From an uncultured Clostridia bacterium (lineage in GTDB: Bacteria; Bacillota; Clostridia; Christensenellales; Aristaeellaceae), in the NCBI GenBank assembly GCA_934647235.1, contig CAKUFG010000009.1, forward strand, positions 32,886-96,885: DNA of 64,000 nucleotides. The letters run 5' to 3'. A model generated the notes under the pieces. The model was given only the letters and a program-made list of their open reading frames with translations, ran no database searches and was not told where the DNA came from. Positions 49,029 through 57,908 of this stretch are shown here, piece after piece. Within the stretch, counting starts at the first letter, position 1, and the number at the start of each line of letters is the position of its first letter. The position numbers and the translations under genes are program-made.

Positions 49029-49664
49029 TTACTGGTTAGCTGAGGGCAGCGTCTGCATTAGCTTGAAGAAATGCTGCGCCTCGCCGGTGCTGAAATACGC
49101 ATACCAGGCTTCCAGCGTATCGGGCCGAAAAACGCCTAGACGCTCAATGATCTGTTTTGCCCACAGCAAAGCGCCCGCGCCGCTGGCGGTAATCAGGCTT
49201 CCATCCGAAACAGAGGGCTGATCCACATAGCAGCTTTGCCCTTTATAGCTGGGGCAGAACATATCCAGGAACCCGGCGCCATTGCTGGTGTGCGGGCGAT
49301 GATCCAGCAGCCCGGCGTGCGCCAGCGCAGCGGTCGCCCCGCAAATGGCGCATACAGCGGCGTTAACGGACAGCAGCTCAGCCGCTTTCTGCACAATCGC
49401 GGCGTGCTTGGGATCATCCCAGGTATTCCCGCCCGGCAGCAGCAAGACGCTCTGAGCATTGACGGCGATATCGTCAATCACGCAGTCGGGCAGGATCGTA
49501 AGGCCGCCCATCGTCTTCACCGGCTCCTTTGAAACGCTGACGGTTTTGACCGATACGGCAGGCGCGTCCTTTTTGAAAAAGCGGCCGGAATGCAATTCCG
49601 CGGTAACATACCCGATTTCCCAATCCGCCATTGTATCAAATGCATAGACATAGACCGTAAACAT
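49029..49664 (-). CDS. DJ-1/PfpI family glutamine amidotransferase-like protein
   Basis: 211 residues. Class I glutamine-amidotransferase-like fold: FTVYVYAFDTMADWEIGYV, VLLLPGGNTWDD and the nucleophile elbow AICGATAALAHAGLLD (Cys about 108), followed by DGSLITASGAGALLWA. This variant resembles putative intracellular protease/amidase or chaperone members (YdeA/YoaZ type). GGAGGAT sets the start. Confidence 0.88.
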   Translation of the reverse strand: MFTVYVYAFDTMADWEIGYVTAELHSGRFFKKDAPAVSVKTVSVSKEPVKTMGGLTILPDCVIDDIAVNAQSVLLLPGGNTWDDPKHAAIVQKAAELLSVNAAVCAICGATAALAHAGLLDHRPHTSNGAGFLDMFCPSYKGQSCYVDQPSVSDGSLITASGAGALLWAKQIIERLGVFRPDTLEAWYAYFSTGEAQHFFKLMQTLPSANQ

Positions 49665-49729
49665 ACATATCCTCCATTCGCATCGTTGGTTTTGTTCTGA
49701 CTACAAATGCCGTTTGCAGGCTCCGCTTA

Positions 49730-50584
49730 TCATTTTCTTTGATGCAAGGCTTTATCAAGGAACGCCTCCACCAGCTGCATCGTATCTGCATTGACGCTGC
49801 GGCTGCCGGCTTTCCGGATCACCGTCATATGTCCATTGCTCTGTGCATCCTCGATCAGCCGGAAAACAGCAGAATCGCCGGACAGCTCATTCCGGTGCGC
49901 GTACAGAGAGCACCCGCCAGGCGTTACCTCCTGATCGGCATTGCCCTGCAGAATCAGCGCCGGTATACCGGCCAGGCCATCGGCGGCGTGCAGATTGCGG
50001 GTTTTTCCAAATATGATCCACTGCGCCAGTGCAGCCATGCCGCGAAACAGCTTCCCGCACGGCCCCATTCGCCCAGTCACTTCGGCAATCGCAGCCTTCG
50101 GAGAAGCAAACGGCGCATAGGCAACAATCGCCTGTACAGGCTGCCGCCTGCACTGCTGCACCGCACAAACAGCGTATGCCCCCATACTATGTCCCAATAA
50201 AATCACGGGGCATGATCCGTCGTCAGCGAAATCAAGCGCATGCTTCAGATCAATCACGGTCTGCGGAAACCCTGAAAACCGCCCGGAGCTTCTCTGATAG
50301 CCGCTATACTCGAAGGCAAATACCCGATACCCCTGCGCGGCAAAGTGATGGATTTCCGGCAGGTAATAGGCAATATCCGTCCCCATGCCGTGCGCAAGCA
50401 CTACAAGCCCCTGCGTTCCTGCTTCGTTCCAGAAGTATCCGGCAAGGCGATTTCTGCCGCTGGGGAAAACCACCCTGCGCCCGTCAACATCTGCTTCCGG
50501 CTTTTTCTCCGGCCGAAACAAAGCAGCGTTCACCCAAAAGGCCGCAAGAATTATGACAGCCGGCAAAAGAAGCAGGAATACCAT
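49730..50584 (-). CDS. membrane-anchored alpha/beta hydrolase
   Basis: 284 residues. An N-terminal helix (VFLLLLPAVIILAAFWVNA) serves as signal anchor, so the catalytic domain is external. Motifs: LVVLAHGMGTDIAYYLPEI, nucleophile elbow LLGHSMGAYAVCA (Ser about 133), Asp in LQGNADQEVTPGG and late His near SNGHMTVI. It resembles the BAAT/YqkD serine hydrolases. GGGGGCG precedes the ATG. Substrate unknown. Confidence 0.85.
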   Translation of the reverse strand: MVFLLLLPAVIILAAFWVNAALFRPEKKPEADVDGRRVVFPSGRNRLAGYFWNEAGTQGLVVLAHGMGTDIAYYLPEIHHFAAQGYRVFAFEYSGYQRSSGRFSGFPQTVIDLKHALDFADDGSCPVILLGHSMGAYAVCAVQQCRRQPVQAIVAYAPFASPKAAIAEVTGRMGPCGKLFRGMAALAQWIIFGKTRNLHAADGLAGIPALILQGNADQEVTPGGCSLYAHRNELSGDSAVFRLIEDAQSNGHMTVIRKAGSRSVNADTMQLVEAFLDKALHQRK

Positions 50585-50627
50585 CGCGCGCCCCCTTCGT
50601 ATTGCTTTTCACTCGTCATGCTGCAGT

Positions 50628-51377
50628 TCATTTCTGTATTTCTACTTTTGTTCCCCCTTCTGGAAGCGTCCGCATCAGGATCAGGGTGTAAGCAGCCGTG
50701 ATCAGGATCAGCGCGGCGATATACAGCAGCTGCATCTGCACGGTAAGCCCCGCGTCATTGGCAAACGTGCCCAGCGTATTGATAGCGGAATGCACGAGGA
50801 TGCAGGGAATCAGGCTGCCGCCGCGATAAAAAACCGTGACCAGCAGGAAGCCCACCGCAACGGCAAAGACGATCTGACACAGGTTGTTTACCAGATTCAT
50901 GCCGCTGCCGTTGACCAGATTGATGATATGTCCGATGCCGAAGGTAACGCTGGAAATAATGACGGCGGATTTGATATTGTCCCTTGCGATGGCCCTGAAC
51001 AGAAGGCCCCGGAAGATCACCTCTTCCAGGAAGCCGACGCAAAGCATGCACGCAATGCGGCAGGCCGTTTCCGCAGGCGAGTAATTGACGGCGGCGCCGT
51101 TCCACAGGTTCCCCGACGACAGGATCACCAGCGGCACATAGTAAAGGAACCGCCGGGCAGGGACGGACGATCCGCAAAGCCCGTACCGCTTCTGCAGATT
51201 GTTCTTTCGGATAAAGGCAAAAAGAACAATGGTCTGCAAAATGCAAAAGCCGGCGCTCGCGGCGTACTGAACCCCGATGATCTCATTGAGCGGGTTCGCC
51301 AGCGATTGCAGCACACAGTAAGCCACAATCCATACGATTGCAACGGTCAGCTCGTTTTTCTCATACAGCTTTTTCAT
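50628..51377 (-). CDS. CPBP family intramembrane glutamic endopeptidase
   Basis: 249 residues, seven to eight helices. CPBP/Abi motifs: CVGFLEEVIFRGLLFRA (motif 1, EExxxR), FGIGHIINLVNG (motif 2, F-x3-H) and VHSAINTLG (motif 3, H-x3-N). These proteases resemble Rce1 and serve in bacteriocin self-immunity or membrane-protein processing. No bacteriocin gene is evident nearby. AGGGGTAAAG precedes the ATG. Confidence 0.9.
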   Translation of the reverse strand: MKKLYEKNELTVAIVWIVAYCVLQSLANPLNEIIGVQYAASAGFCILQTIVLFAFIRKNNLQKRYGLCGSSVPARRFLYYVPLVILSSGNLWNGAAVNYSPAETACRIACMLCVGFLEEVIFRGLLFRAIARDNIKSAVIISSVTFGIGHIINLVNGSGMNLVNNLCQIVFAVAVGFLLVTVFYRGGSLIPCILVHSAINTLGTFANDAGLTVQMQLLYIAALILITAAYTLILMRTLPEGGTKVEIQK

Positions 51378-51427
51378 CTTTACCCCTCATTCCTCACGCC
51401 TGTGATTTTCATTGTCTCCCTTCCTGC

Positions 51428-52216
51428 TCACGCAGGATCCAGCAGCTGAAATTCCCGATCCAGCAGCCAGTCTCTGCCCTCAAGAAAATCGTATCCAAGC
51501 AGCGCTTCTATATCATCCGGCTGGCCATAGATCTGGCCGCAGATATCTGCATCCCGCAGATGAATGACCTGCCCCTGAAACATAATCGGCAAGTCCTTTA
51601 CATACGGCGTGGATGCATGCTGCACGGAGCCAATGCCGACGTTTTCGGTTTCGTGCCGCTCAATATCGGGAATCCGCGTATGCCACGCCGCGCTGAGAAC
51701 CGAGCCGGTATGCCCAGTATCTACCCGGGCCTTAAAGGGCCGCCCGGCATACTGCGGAAAAACGACGGGACCCTGCTTGCTATCGGGATCTGAAGCTGCC
51801 GTCGCTCCCTGCGATTTTGCGGCAAACAGCGTTTCATTTTGGGCGGAATACTGCCAGCAATACCGGGAAATAACATCCCAGCCCAGCAGCATCCTGGCAG
51901 GGAATTTTCTGCCGTTATCATCGCTGAAGGCAAAATCCGCGTCCGCCATCACGATCACCCGAAGGAAATCCAGGCGCACGTCGCCGATCTGCACGCTTGA
52001 AATAACAGCGGTCGGAAGCGTGCGGACCAGGCCGTTGTTATTGCCCGCGCTGAGCGCTTCGCTTTTCTGCACGCCATCCAGCGCGTCAAGCAGACTCCGG
52101 GCGACCACGCTCATGCCCGCGCCGGTATCAAACAATGCTGTGGCTTCGCGGCCCTGGATCTGAACATCTACAAACAACAGGTTTTCAAATTTTCTGTTTG
52201 ACAGACAGTTCTTCAT
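51428..52216 (-). CDS. retropepsin-like aspartic protease with two DTG sites
   Basis: 262 residues from MKNCLSNRKF (GGGAGAAG upstream). Two retropepsin-like halves: VQIQGREATALFDTGAGMSV in the first (DTGA about residue 31) and RPFKARVDTGHTGSVLS in the second (DTGH near 165), each followed by a hydrophobic strand (ARMLLGWDVISRY; EALLGYDFLEGRDW). Retropepsins usually work as homodimers with one DTG each; here both catalytic aspartates are in one chain, as in pepsin. The start lies inside the end of the DUF5131 gene (32-bp overlap). Confidence 0.7.
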   Translation of the reverse strand: MKNCLSNRKFENLLFVDVQIQGREATALFDTGAGMSVVARSLLDALDGVQKSEALSAGNNNGLVRTLPTAVISSVQIGDVRLDFLRVIVMADADFAFSDDNGRKFPARMLLGWDVISRYCWQYSAQNETLFAAKSQGATAASDPDSKQGPVVFPQYAGRPFKARVDTGHTGSVLSAAWHTRIPDIERHETENVGIGSVQHASTPYVKDLPIMFQGQVIHLRDADICGQIYGQPDDIEALLGYDFLEGRDWLLDREFQLLDPA

Positions 52217-52955
52217 GCTCTTCTCCCATTTTCTCTGCTTGCGGCGCATGGCGATAGTCAATCCCCGCCTGGCGCGCCTGCCTGCACAGATCTTTTGTTT
52301 GCAGCTTGTACTGCTTGCCATCCTTGATAAAATACGTTCCGCATTGGCGGAACTCAAAATCCACGCCCTTGCGGATGCACTGCTGGCGGATATCCAGCAC
52401 CCAGTCATAATTCAGCGGCCGCGCGTCCTTATCCGACTCCCCGCCGACGACCACCAGCTCCACGCCGTCCAGATAAGGCTCCAGATTCACGCGCTCGAGC
52501 AGCGGCTGCGCGGTGATGCACTTATGCTTGATGGGAAGCGTTTTGAACACCGACAGCCTTTGATCCGCGCTGCGCTGGTTTTCAATTGTGCAGCAGACGG
52601 TCACGTTTTCGTATCCATCCGCCCAATCCTCCGAAATGCACGCGGCGAAGCGCTCGATGCGCTTTGTCAGAAAGAGGAACGTGCAGTCAGACCGCTCCCT
52701 GATCATGCGCCAGCACGCTGCGCGCCAGGGGTCGGCCTCCTCGATCAGAAAATCGGTCGAAAAGCCCAGATACACCAGCCCCGGCTTCATCTTATAGCCG
52801 CCCTTTTTCAGCCGCTCCACCGGCTTATAGAAGTCCTTCGTCTGAACGATCTTGCTGGTGTCCACACCCCGCTTTGCATCGCCCTTATGAATATAGCAAT
52901 GCGCGCAGCCCTCGCTGCACCTTCTGCATCCGCGCCAGGGATTCCACATCGGCAT
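52185..52955 (-). CDS. DUF5131 (phage Gp37/Gp68-like) radical-SAM-like protein
   Basis: 256 residues: WNPWRGCRRCSEGCAHCYIH (Cys-x3-Cys-x2-Cys arrangement typical of the family), then GLVYLGFSTDFLIEEADPWR, LFLTKRIERFAACI, VVVGGESDKDARPLNYDWV and FEFRQCGTYFI. DUF5131 proteins occur in phages and many bacteria and are thought to be radical SAM-related; the reaction is unknown. GGAGG sets the start. It is coupled by overlap to the double-DTG protease gene. Confidence 0.88.
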   Translation of the reverse strand: MPMWNPWRGCRRCSEGCAHCYIHKGDAKRGVDTSKIVQTKDFYKPVERLKKGGYKMKPGLVYLGFSTDFLIEEADPWRAACWRMIRERSDCTFLFLTKRIERFAACISEDWADGYENVTVCCTIENQRSADQRLSVFKTLPIKHKCITAQPLLERVNLEPYLDGVELVVVGGESDKDARPLNYDWVLDIRQQCIRKGVDFEFRQCGTYFIKDGKQYKLQTKDLCRQARQAGIDYRHAPQAEKMGEEHEELSVKQKI

Positions 52956-53058
52956 GGCTTACCTCCAGATTGTGCGGTTTTCCGCAATTATAAAATGCCC
53001 GGCAGCGTTGCGACAGCTGCGGTCGCGTCATCACTCTGTGCCGGCTTCGTGTTTTGTT

Positions 53059-53556
53059 TTATGTTTCAGGTCGGTTCACTTTTTTGAAGAAGATCAGATA
53101 GATCAGCAGGCCGTCGATGACCAGATCATAAACGCGCAGATGATCAAAAAGCAGCACGCTAGATAAAACAGAAGCCAGCACAATGCCCGCGCCGATGATC
53201 TTAGCCAGCGTGCCGCGCTGCTTTGTCGTCCACGCAAAGCAGGACATAACCGGCGAAAGCAGCGCAAAAGCCGTCCACCCAAGGATAAACGACCAGCTAT
53301 AAACCCCGCGCGTAATCATCGCCGCAGCATAATAGGTAAGCAGCATGGCGATGCAGAAGGGCAGGATGTTCAGCATCGCGGCCTTGCGGGTAGGGCTGTA
53401 AATGGCAATCAGCGTGCCAAGCAGGATCCACACCGCCATCTGCGAGAAGATTTCCCCCAGCGTCTGGCAGTAGATATCAAACAGTCTGGCCGCCGCGCCA
53501 AGCACCAGCCCGGCAATCAGCATGGAGAGCGGGTTAACCAGCCTTTTTGTTTTCAT
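53059..53556 (-). CDS. DUF6518-like six-helix membrane protein
   Basis: 165 residues from MKTKRLVNPL; the start codon overlaps the preceding stop (ATGA). It has five to six helices with NPLSMLIAGLVLGAAARLFD at the N-terminus and FILGWTAFALLSPVMSCFAW in the middle, ending VDGLLIYLIFFKKV. The fold resembles small DUF6518-type membrane proteins, but the family call is tentative. It is cotranscribed with the membrane-anchored amide hydrolase gene. Confidence 0.6.
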   Translation of the reverse strand: MKTKRLVNPLSMLIAGLVLGAAARLFDIYCQTLGEIFSQMAVWILLGTLIAIYSPTRKAAMLNILPFCIAMLLTYYAAAMITRGVYSWSFILGWTAFALLSPVMSCFAWTTKQRGTLAKIIGAGIVLASVLSSVLLFDHLRVYDLVIDGLLIYLIFFKKVNRPET

Positions 53557-54668
53557 TCGCTGCGCTCCCAAAAGCCACTCTGCCCCAAAATGGGCAGGCC
53601 GTAGCGCTGGCCGTAGTTCTCCGCAAAGTAAAAATCCGCACGCAGCGCCTGCGGATCATAGACGATGCTCCACATGGTTTTTTCATAGCCGTCGCCGGTT
53701 TGCGGATAGTTCTTCTGCGACACGCTTTCCAGCAGCCTGCGTACCTCCTGCGCGCCTGCAGGCCCGGCATAGGCGGCCAGGGTATCATAGCGCAGATGGG
53801 ACTGTGCCGAACCTATGCCCTCTTTTTCGCAGGCAGACAGATAATGATTGGTAACGATCTTCGTCTCCGTTACCAGCATTTCGTCGTTTACATACTCCAC
53901 AACCACGCTTTTGCCCGCGGCGTCCGCAATGGACAGATGATGCGAAATGCCGATGGAGGAATGCATATCGTACTGCTTCAGCAGCGCGACGGCTTCGTCC
54001 ACCGTCGCCGCCCTGTCCAGCAGCAGGCGGATGGCTGTGGTGGTGGTCAGGCTGGGCCTGCCGGTCTGCTGATGGGTCTGCTCGTCGTCCCCAGCCGTCA
54101 GATCGGCCACCATCAGGCCCTGATCATTCATGCCGTCCAGCGGCACATAGACGGCCGCGATGCTCTGCATCCGCTCCATCATGGAGCCGTCCGGGTCGTA
54201 ATCCGCCCCAAAGCCCAGAAAATCCAGGCAGCAGGTGGATATCGACGCATAGCCATTTATGGGCTTTGTATGCACGATCATGGCGCGGCACTGCGCCCAA
54301 TCGTAATTGCGGCCAAAATAGTAATCGCCATTTGCATCCTGGGTGAAAATGGTGGAGCAGCCAAAGCCGCCGGGCTGCGCGCTGCTTTTGTCTTTATAAA
54401 AGCCATGCGATAAAAAGGACACCAGATAGTCCGCCACCTCGCCGTCGCTTTTCGCACCGCCCTGGGCAAGGAAAGCATCAAAGCCGTAATCGCCCGCAAA
54501 TTCCATGGCGTACAGCCCATCCTCCAGCTTTTCAATGCTGTTTGCAGCCTGAATGAACGTGCCGAACATCCCCCATGCGCCGGCAATGACGACGATCACA
54601 ACGACCAGCAGAACGCCCAGCCCGGCCCCCGTCCACTTGATCACGCGCTTTGCCCTGCTATTTTTCAC
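53553..54668 (-). CDS. membrane-anchored linear amide C-N hydrolase (Ntn, choloylglycine-hydrolase-like)
   Basis: 371 residues. An N-terminal basic segment and a helix (about 12-34, GAGLGVLLVVVIVVIAGAWG) form a signal anchor. The Ntn core begins at GGFGCSTIFTQDANGDYYFG (Cys about 104 as candidate nucleophile), with FGRNYDW, PSLTTTTAIRLLLD and NHYLSACEKEG. The pattern matches C45/C59-type hydrolases such as acyl-coenzyme A:6-APA transferase-like or bile-salt and penicillin V acylase relatives. In family members the Cys is exposed after autocleavage; here the anchor implies an external enzyme that may not be processed. Substrate unknown. Confidence 0.8.
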   Translation of the reverse strand: MKNSRAKRVIKWTGAGLGVLLVVVIVVIAGAWGMFGTFIQAANSIEKLEDGLYAMEFAGDYGFDAFLAQGGAKSDGEVADYLVSFLSHGFYKDKSSAQPGGFGCSTIFTQDANGDYYFGRNYDWAQCRAMIVHTKPINGYASISTCCLDFLGFGADYDPDGSMMERMQSIAAVYVPLDGMNDQGLMVADLTAGDDEQTHQQTGRPSLTTTTAIRLLLDRAATVDEAVALLKQYDMHSSIGISHHLSIADAAGKSVVVEYVNDEMLVTETKIVTNHYLSACEKEGIGSAQSHLRYDTLAAYAGPAGAQEVRRLLESVSQKNYPQTGDGYEKTMWSIVYDPQALRADFYFAENYGQRYGLPILGQSGFWERSE

Positions 54669-54683
54669 AGCGTACTCCTCCTG

Positions 54684-55208
54684 TCAAGCCAGCTTCTTGC
54701 CCATTTCAAGCCTTACCTCATGCCGCTCGGGATCGCTGTTGGAGTAGGCGTACAGATCAAAGCCGATGAGCGAAAACCCATGCTTGCGGTAAAACGCAAT
54801 CGCAGCCTCGTTGCAGGACTGCGTTTCCAGCACGATCATCCGCGTCCCGAGGGACCGGGCCGCCTTCTCCATTTCCGCCATCAGCAGGCTGCCCACGCCC
54901 CTGCTGCGCATTGCCTGATCAAACACGCAGATATTGCTGATTCTGAAGCGGTTGTTCCAGCTTTCCAGCGAGCCCTCGGCATAGCCAATCAGGCGGCCGT
55001 TTTCATACGCGCCGAAGGCGGCCGGGTTTTCCAGCCACTCGCCGAAGAACACGTCGTCAAAGCTCCTTTCGACCGCCTCTTCAAAAGGCACATATTGCAA
55101 TTGATATCCCATATCGCAGGCGCGGATATCATAATAGCCGCTCGTCTTATACCGTGCGGTGAACTTCTTGCCCGCGCAGGCCTCCCGATCCATCTGCCGG
55201 ATTTCCAT
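54684..55208 (-). CDS. GNAT N-acetyltransferase, streptothricin-acetyltransferase-like
   Basis: 174 residues from MEIRQMDREA (AGAGAGGAA upstream). Motifs in order: YQLQYVPFEEAVERSFDDV, the glycine strand NGRLIGYAEGSLESWNNRFR, acetyl-CoA loop MRSRGVGSLLMAEMEKAA and motif B ETQSCNEAAIAFYRKHGF. The overall pattern is close to SatA-type streptothricin acetyltransferases. Whether it detoxifies streptothricin is untested. It is part of the same-strand accessory run. Confidence 0.85.
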   Translation of the reverse strand: MEIRQMDREACAGKKFTARYKTSGYYDIRACDMGYQLQYVPFEEAVERSFDDVFFGEWLENPAAFGAYENGRLIGYAEGSLESWNNRFRISNICVFDQAMRSRGVGSLLMAEMEKAARSLGTRMIVLETQSCNEAAIAFYRKHGFSLIGFDLYAYSNSDPERHEVRLEMGKKLA

Positions 55209-55404
55209 TGCGCATTCCTCTCTTTGCATCCATCTGCGGCTGCGCGCCGGCCAATCCCTGAAGGGCCGTATGCGCTCAGTCCGAAGCGCACCATTCAATA
55301 TGCATCAAGCGATGCGCATTGCGTATTGTACATGGAAAGAAGGCCGCTGTCAATAGAAAGTTGCTTTTGCGCAGAGCCCTCCAAGGCCGGCTCCTCCGTC
55401 AAAG

Positions 55405-55443
55405 CAGGCGGACTCCGTTTTTCATGGAATCCGCCTGTTTTTC
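55405..55443. terminator. hairpin terminator downstream of the ABC exporter operon
   Basis: Stem CAGGCGGA/TCCGCCTG with inner TCC/GGA, then TTTTTCC on the plus strand and CTTTGA on the minus strand. The gap 55209-55499 holds no other feature. Confidence 0.5.
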
Positions 55444-55499
55444 CTTTTCCACAGAACGAAGCAACCGTCGTCCCGCTTGAAGCCGCGCTCGTCGCCCGC

Positions 55500-56240
55500 T
55501 TATTCCCAGCGAAAGAAGCGAACCGCCAGCAGCGTGCACAGCAGGGTCAGCGCCGCCATTACGCAGACTGGCAGCAGCAAACCGCCTGCATGAACGCCCA
55601 GAAAAGCGTTTTTCATCATCATGACGCCCTGCGTCAGCGGGAAAACGCTTACGAGCTTTTGCATCGCCTGCGGCATGATCTCCAGCGGCAGCGTTGTGCC
55701 GGAGAAAACCAGCATGGGAAAATACAGGATGCAGGCGATCACGCTGGCCTGCTTTGTATCCTTTGCAACGCCGCCGACCAGCATGCCGACAGAAAGCGTG
55801 GAAATCATCGTGATGGCCCAGCTGCCCAGGAAGGCAAGGAGCGATCCGTGCAGGCGAATCCCCCACAGAAGCCCAGCAAGGGCCAGCGTGGCCAGGGAGA
55901 CGATGCAGTAAACGATATACATGGCCAGGTCGACGCCCAGGATAAACACCGGGCTGACCGGCGTGACGCGGAAGCGCTTGAGCAGCTTTTTTTCGCGTGC
56001 GCCGGCCACGGCCTGCGGCAGGCCCATCAGGCCGCCCGCGCAGATGGCGACGGCGCTGACCGCGCCGAAGGACTGCTCCAGAAACGTGCAGCCCGCGCCC
56101 TCATAGGCAGGCTTTGCGCCATAGATCACGCCCAGAATAATGAATATCATCAGCGGCATGACGACGGCGAAAACCGGCATGTTCATATCCCGCAGGCTGA
56201 GCTTGAGCTCGGTTTTCAAAAAGGTCGAAAAGCGTTTCAT
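55500..56240 (-). CDS. ABC-2 type transporter permease
   Basis: 246 residues with six helices. The N-terminus is FSTFLKTELKLSLRDMNMPV, followed by an FIILGVIYGAKPAYEG loop, AGGLMGLPQAVAGAREKKLLKRFR and a C-terminal helix that ends RFFRWE. This is the ABC2 exporter fold of the YbhS/DrrB type. The start overlaps the ATPase gene stop by 4 bp. Together with the ATPase and AraC/GyrI regulator it forms one operon (57840-55500), probably drug or peptide efflux. Confidence 0.9.
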   Translation of the reverse strand: MKRFSTFLKTELKLSLRDMNMPVFAVVMPLMIFIILGVIYGAKPAYEGAGCTFLEQSFGAVSAVAICAGGLMGLPQAVAGAREKKLLKRFRVTPVSPVFILGVDLAMYIVYCIVSLATLALAGLLWGIRLHGSLLAFLGSWAITMISTLSVGMLVGGVAKDTKQASVIACILYFPMLVFSGTTLPLEIMPQAMQKLVSVFPLTQGVMMMKNAFLGVHAGGLLLPVCVMAALTLLCTLLAVRFFRWE

Positions 56241-56959
56241 GCGTCCACCTCCTCATTCGACAGCTGCAGATAGGCGTCCTCAAAGCGTTCGCAGCCGCAG
56301 CGCGCCTTGGCCTGCTCCACCGTGCCGTAAAAAACCGCAGCGCCCTTTTTCAGAATGCAGATTTCATCGCACAGCGCCTCCACCTCGTCCATAAAATGCG
56401 AGGTCAGAAGGATCGTAAGGCCGTTGGCCTTGAGCGTCTCCAGTTTTTTCCACACGCTGCGCCGGGCCTTCGCGTCAAGTCCGGTGGTCAGCTCGTCCAG
56501 AAACACCAGCTCCGGCTGGGGAATCAGCGCCAGCACGATGAAAAGCCGCTGACGCTCGCCGCCAGAAAGGCTTTTGACCGCCGCATTCTGCTTATCGCCA
56601 ATGCCCAGCTGGGCGCACAGGGCGCGCCAGTCGGCAGGATGCCTGTACAGGCAGGCAGTTTCCTCGCACAGCTCCGATACCCTGATTTCCTGCTGGTAAT
56701 CCCCTTCCTGAAACTGTACGCCGATGCGCTGAAACAGCGCGGAGCGGCGCTGATCCGGGCTTTGTCCAAGCAGCCGCACCGTGCCTGCATCCGGCTGCTT
56801 TGTGCCCAGGATGCACTCAATCGTGGTGCTTTTGCCCGCGCCGTTTGCGCCAAGCAGACCAAATACCGTGCCGCGCGGCACAGAGAGATCCAGATGGTCG
56901 ACCACTGTTTTACCGTTATAGCTTTTGGTAAGCCCCTGTACCCGAATCGCTTCGCTCAT
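56237..56959 (-). CDS. ABC transporter ATP-binding protein
   Basis: 240 residues: LLGANGAGKSTTIECILG (Walker A), a Q-loop in GVQFQEGDYQ, AAVKSLSGGERQRLFIVLAL (signature), PELVFLDELTTGLDAKARR (Walker B) and the H-loop in ILLTSHFMDEVEAL. Note LDELTTGLD rather than the usual DEPT. It is a soluble subunit that pairs with the overlapping ABC-2 permease downstream. Overlaps of 4 bp on both sides show tight translational coupling within the three-gene operon. Confidence 0.95.
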   Translation of the reverse strand: MSEAIRVQGLTKSYNGKTVVDHLDLSVPRGTVFGLLGANGAGKSTTIECILGTKQPDAGTVRLLGQSPDQRRSALFQRIGVQFQEGDYQQEIRVSELCEETACLYRHPADWRALCAQLGIGDKQNAAVKSLSGGERQRLFIVLALIPQPELVFLDELTTGLDAKARRSVWKKLETLKANGLTILLTSHFMDEVEALCDEICILKKGAAVFYGTVEQAKARCGCERFEDAYLQLSNEEVDA

Positions 56960-57840
56960 TTGGATATCCTCCTGACGGCCCGCAGCTCGATATACCCGCG
57001 CTGACCGCGGGGCTCCAGCTGAATGCGCGGGTTGTCATCGTCCCACTGATAGCCGATCACAGCGGGATCATAGCTTTCCATAGCGGCCTGCAGGCTGCGG
57101 ATGGCCTGGCAGTAATCCTCCTCCCGGAAGGGCCGGCCCTGGAACATCAGGTATTCCGCCTCGGGCAAATGGATCACGTCGAAGCCCTCGGGCACAACGC
57201 CCATGTAGTCGGTTTCCACCTCCACGCCCTGCACATAGGTGGAGGTACCGGGCTTTCTGTACTGGGGCGGCAGCCACATGGATACGGGCTCGCCGCACAG
57301 GGACTTCATGCTCATCAGCAGGCCCCACACATCGCAGCTTACCTCCTCGCAGTAGGGAAAATAGTCCTCGGCATGGACTGCGCGCCTGATGATGCACAGC
57401 CGTTCCGGCTTGCGAACGACCTGGATGAAAACAGGCTCAATGTTGGTCACGTCGATCTGCTCCTTTCTCAGTTCACGATACTTTGCGCCGTAAGGGATAA
57501 AGAGCGTGATCGGCACGGGGTTTTTCATGTAATCGCTTGGATTCAGACCAAACTCCCGGTAAAACGCCCGCGTGAAGGTATCCACATTGGAAAAGCCCGC
57601 GTCCAGGGCGGCGTCAATGATGCGCACGTTTCCTTCCCGCAGCTGCCGGGCCGCCTGGGTAAGCCGGTATTTGCGGATGTACTCCGTGGGGGTCAGCCCC
57701 AGACGCTCCCGGAACAGCCGGTAAGAATACCAGGGAGAAAACAGCGACGCCTGCGCAAGCTCAGACAGGCTGATCTCCTCCGTCCGGTTCTTTTCAATGT
57801 AGTCCTGCATTCGCTGAACAGCCAGCACCTGCTCTTTCAT
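56956..57840 (-). CDS. AraC family regulator with GyrI-like effector-binding domain
   Basis: 294 residues. The N-terminal double helix-turn-helix (about 8-108) has ISLSELAQASLFSPWYSYRL and IIDAALDAGFSNVDTFTRAF followed by FGLNPSDYM. The C-terminal GyrI/BmrR-like domain (about 130-290, IEPVFIQVVRKPERLCIIRR...WLPPQYRKPG...YLMFQGRPF) binds hydrophobic drugs in relatives. This Rob/SoxS-like order fits a drug-sensing activator of the ABC exporter genes directly downstream. AAGGAG sets the start. Confidence 0.92.
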   Translation of the reverse strand: MKEQVLAVQRMQDYIEKNRTEEISLSELAQASLFSPWYSYRLFRERLGLTPTEYIRKYRLTQAARQLREGNVRIIDAALDAGFSNVDTFTRAFYREFGLNPSDYMKNPVPITLFIPYGAKYRELRKEQIDVTNIEPVFIQVVRKPERLCIIRRAVHAEDYFPYCEEVSCDVWGLLMSMKSLCGEPVSMWLPPQYRKPGTSTYVQGVEVETDYMGVVPEGFDVIHLPEAEYLMFQGRPFREEDYCQAIRSLQAAMESYDPAVIGYQWDDDNPRIQLEPRGQRGYIELRAVRRISK

Positions 57841-57908
57841 GCGCTCAACTCCTTACACGCTGCATTGTAGCAGGCTGAGGGATTTTCTTCTCGACGTTTC
57901 TTGCTGTT

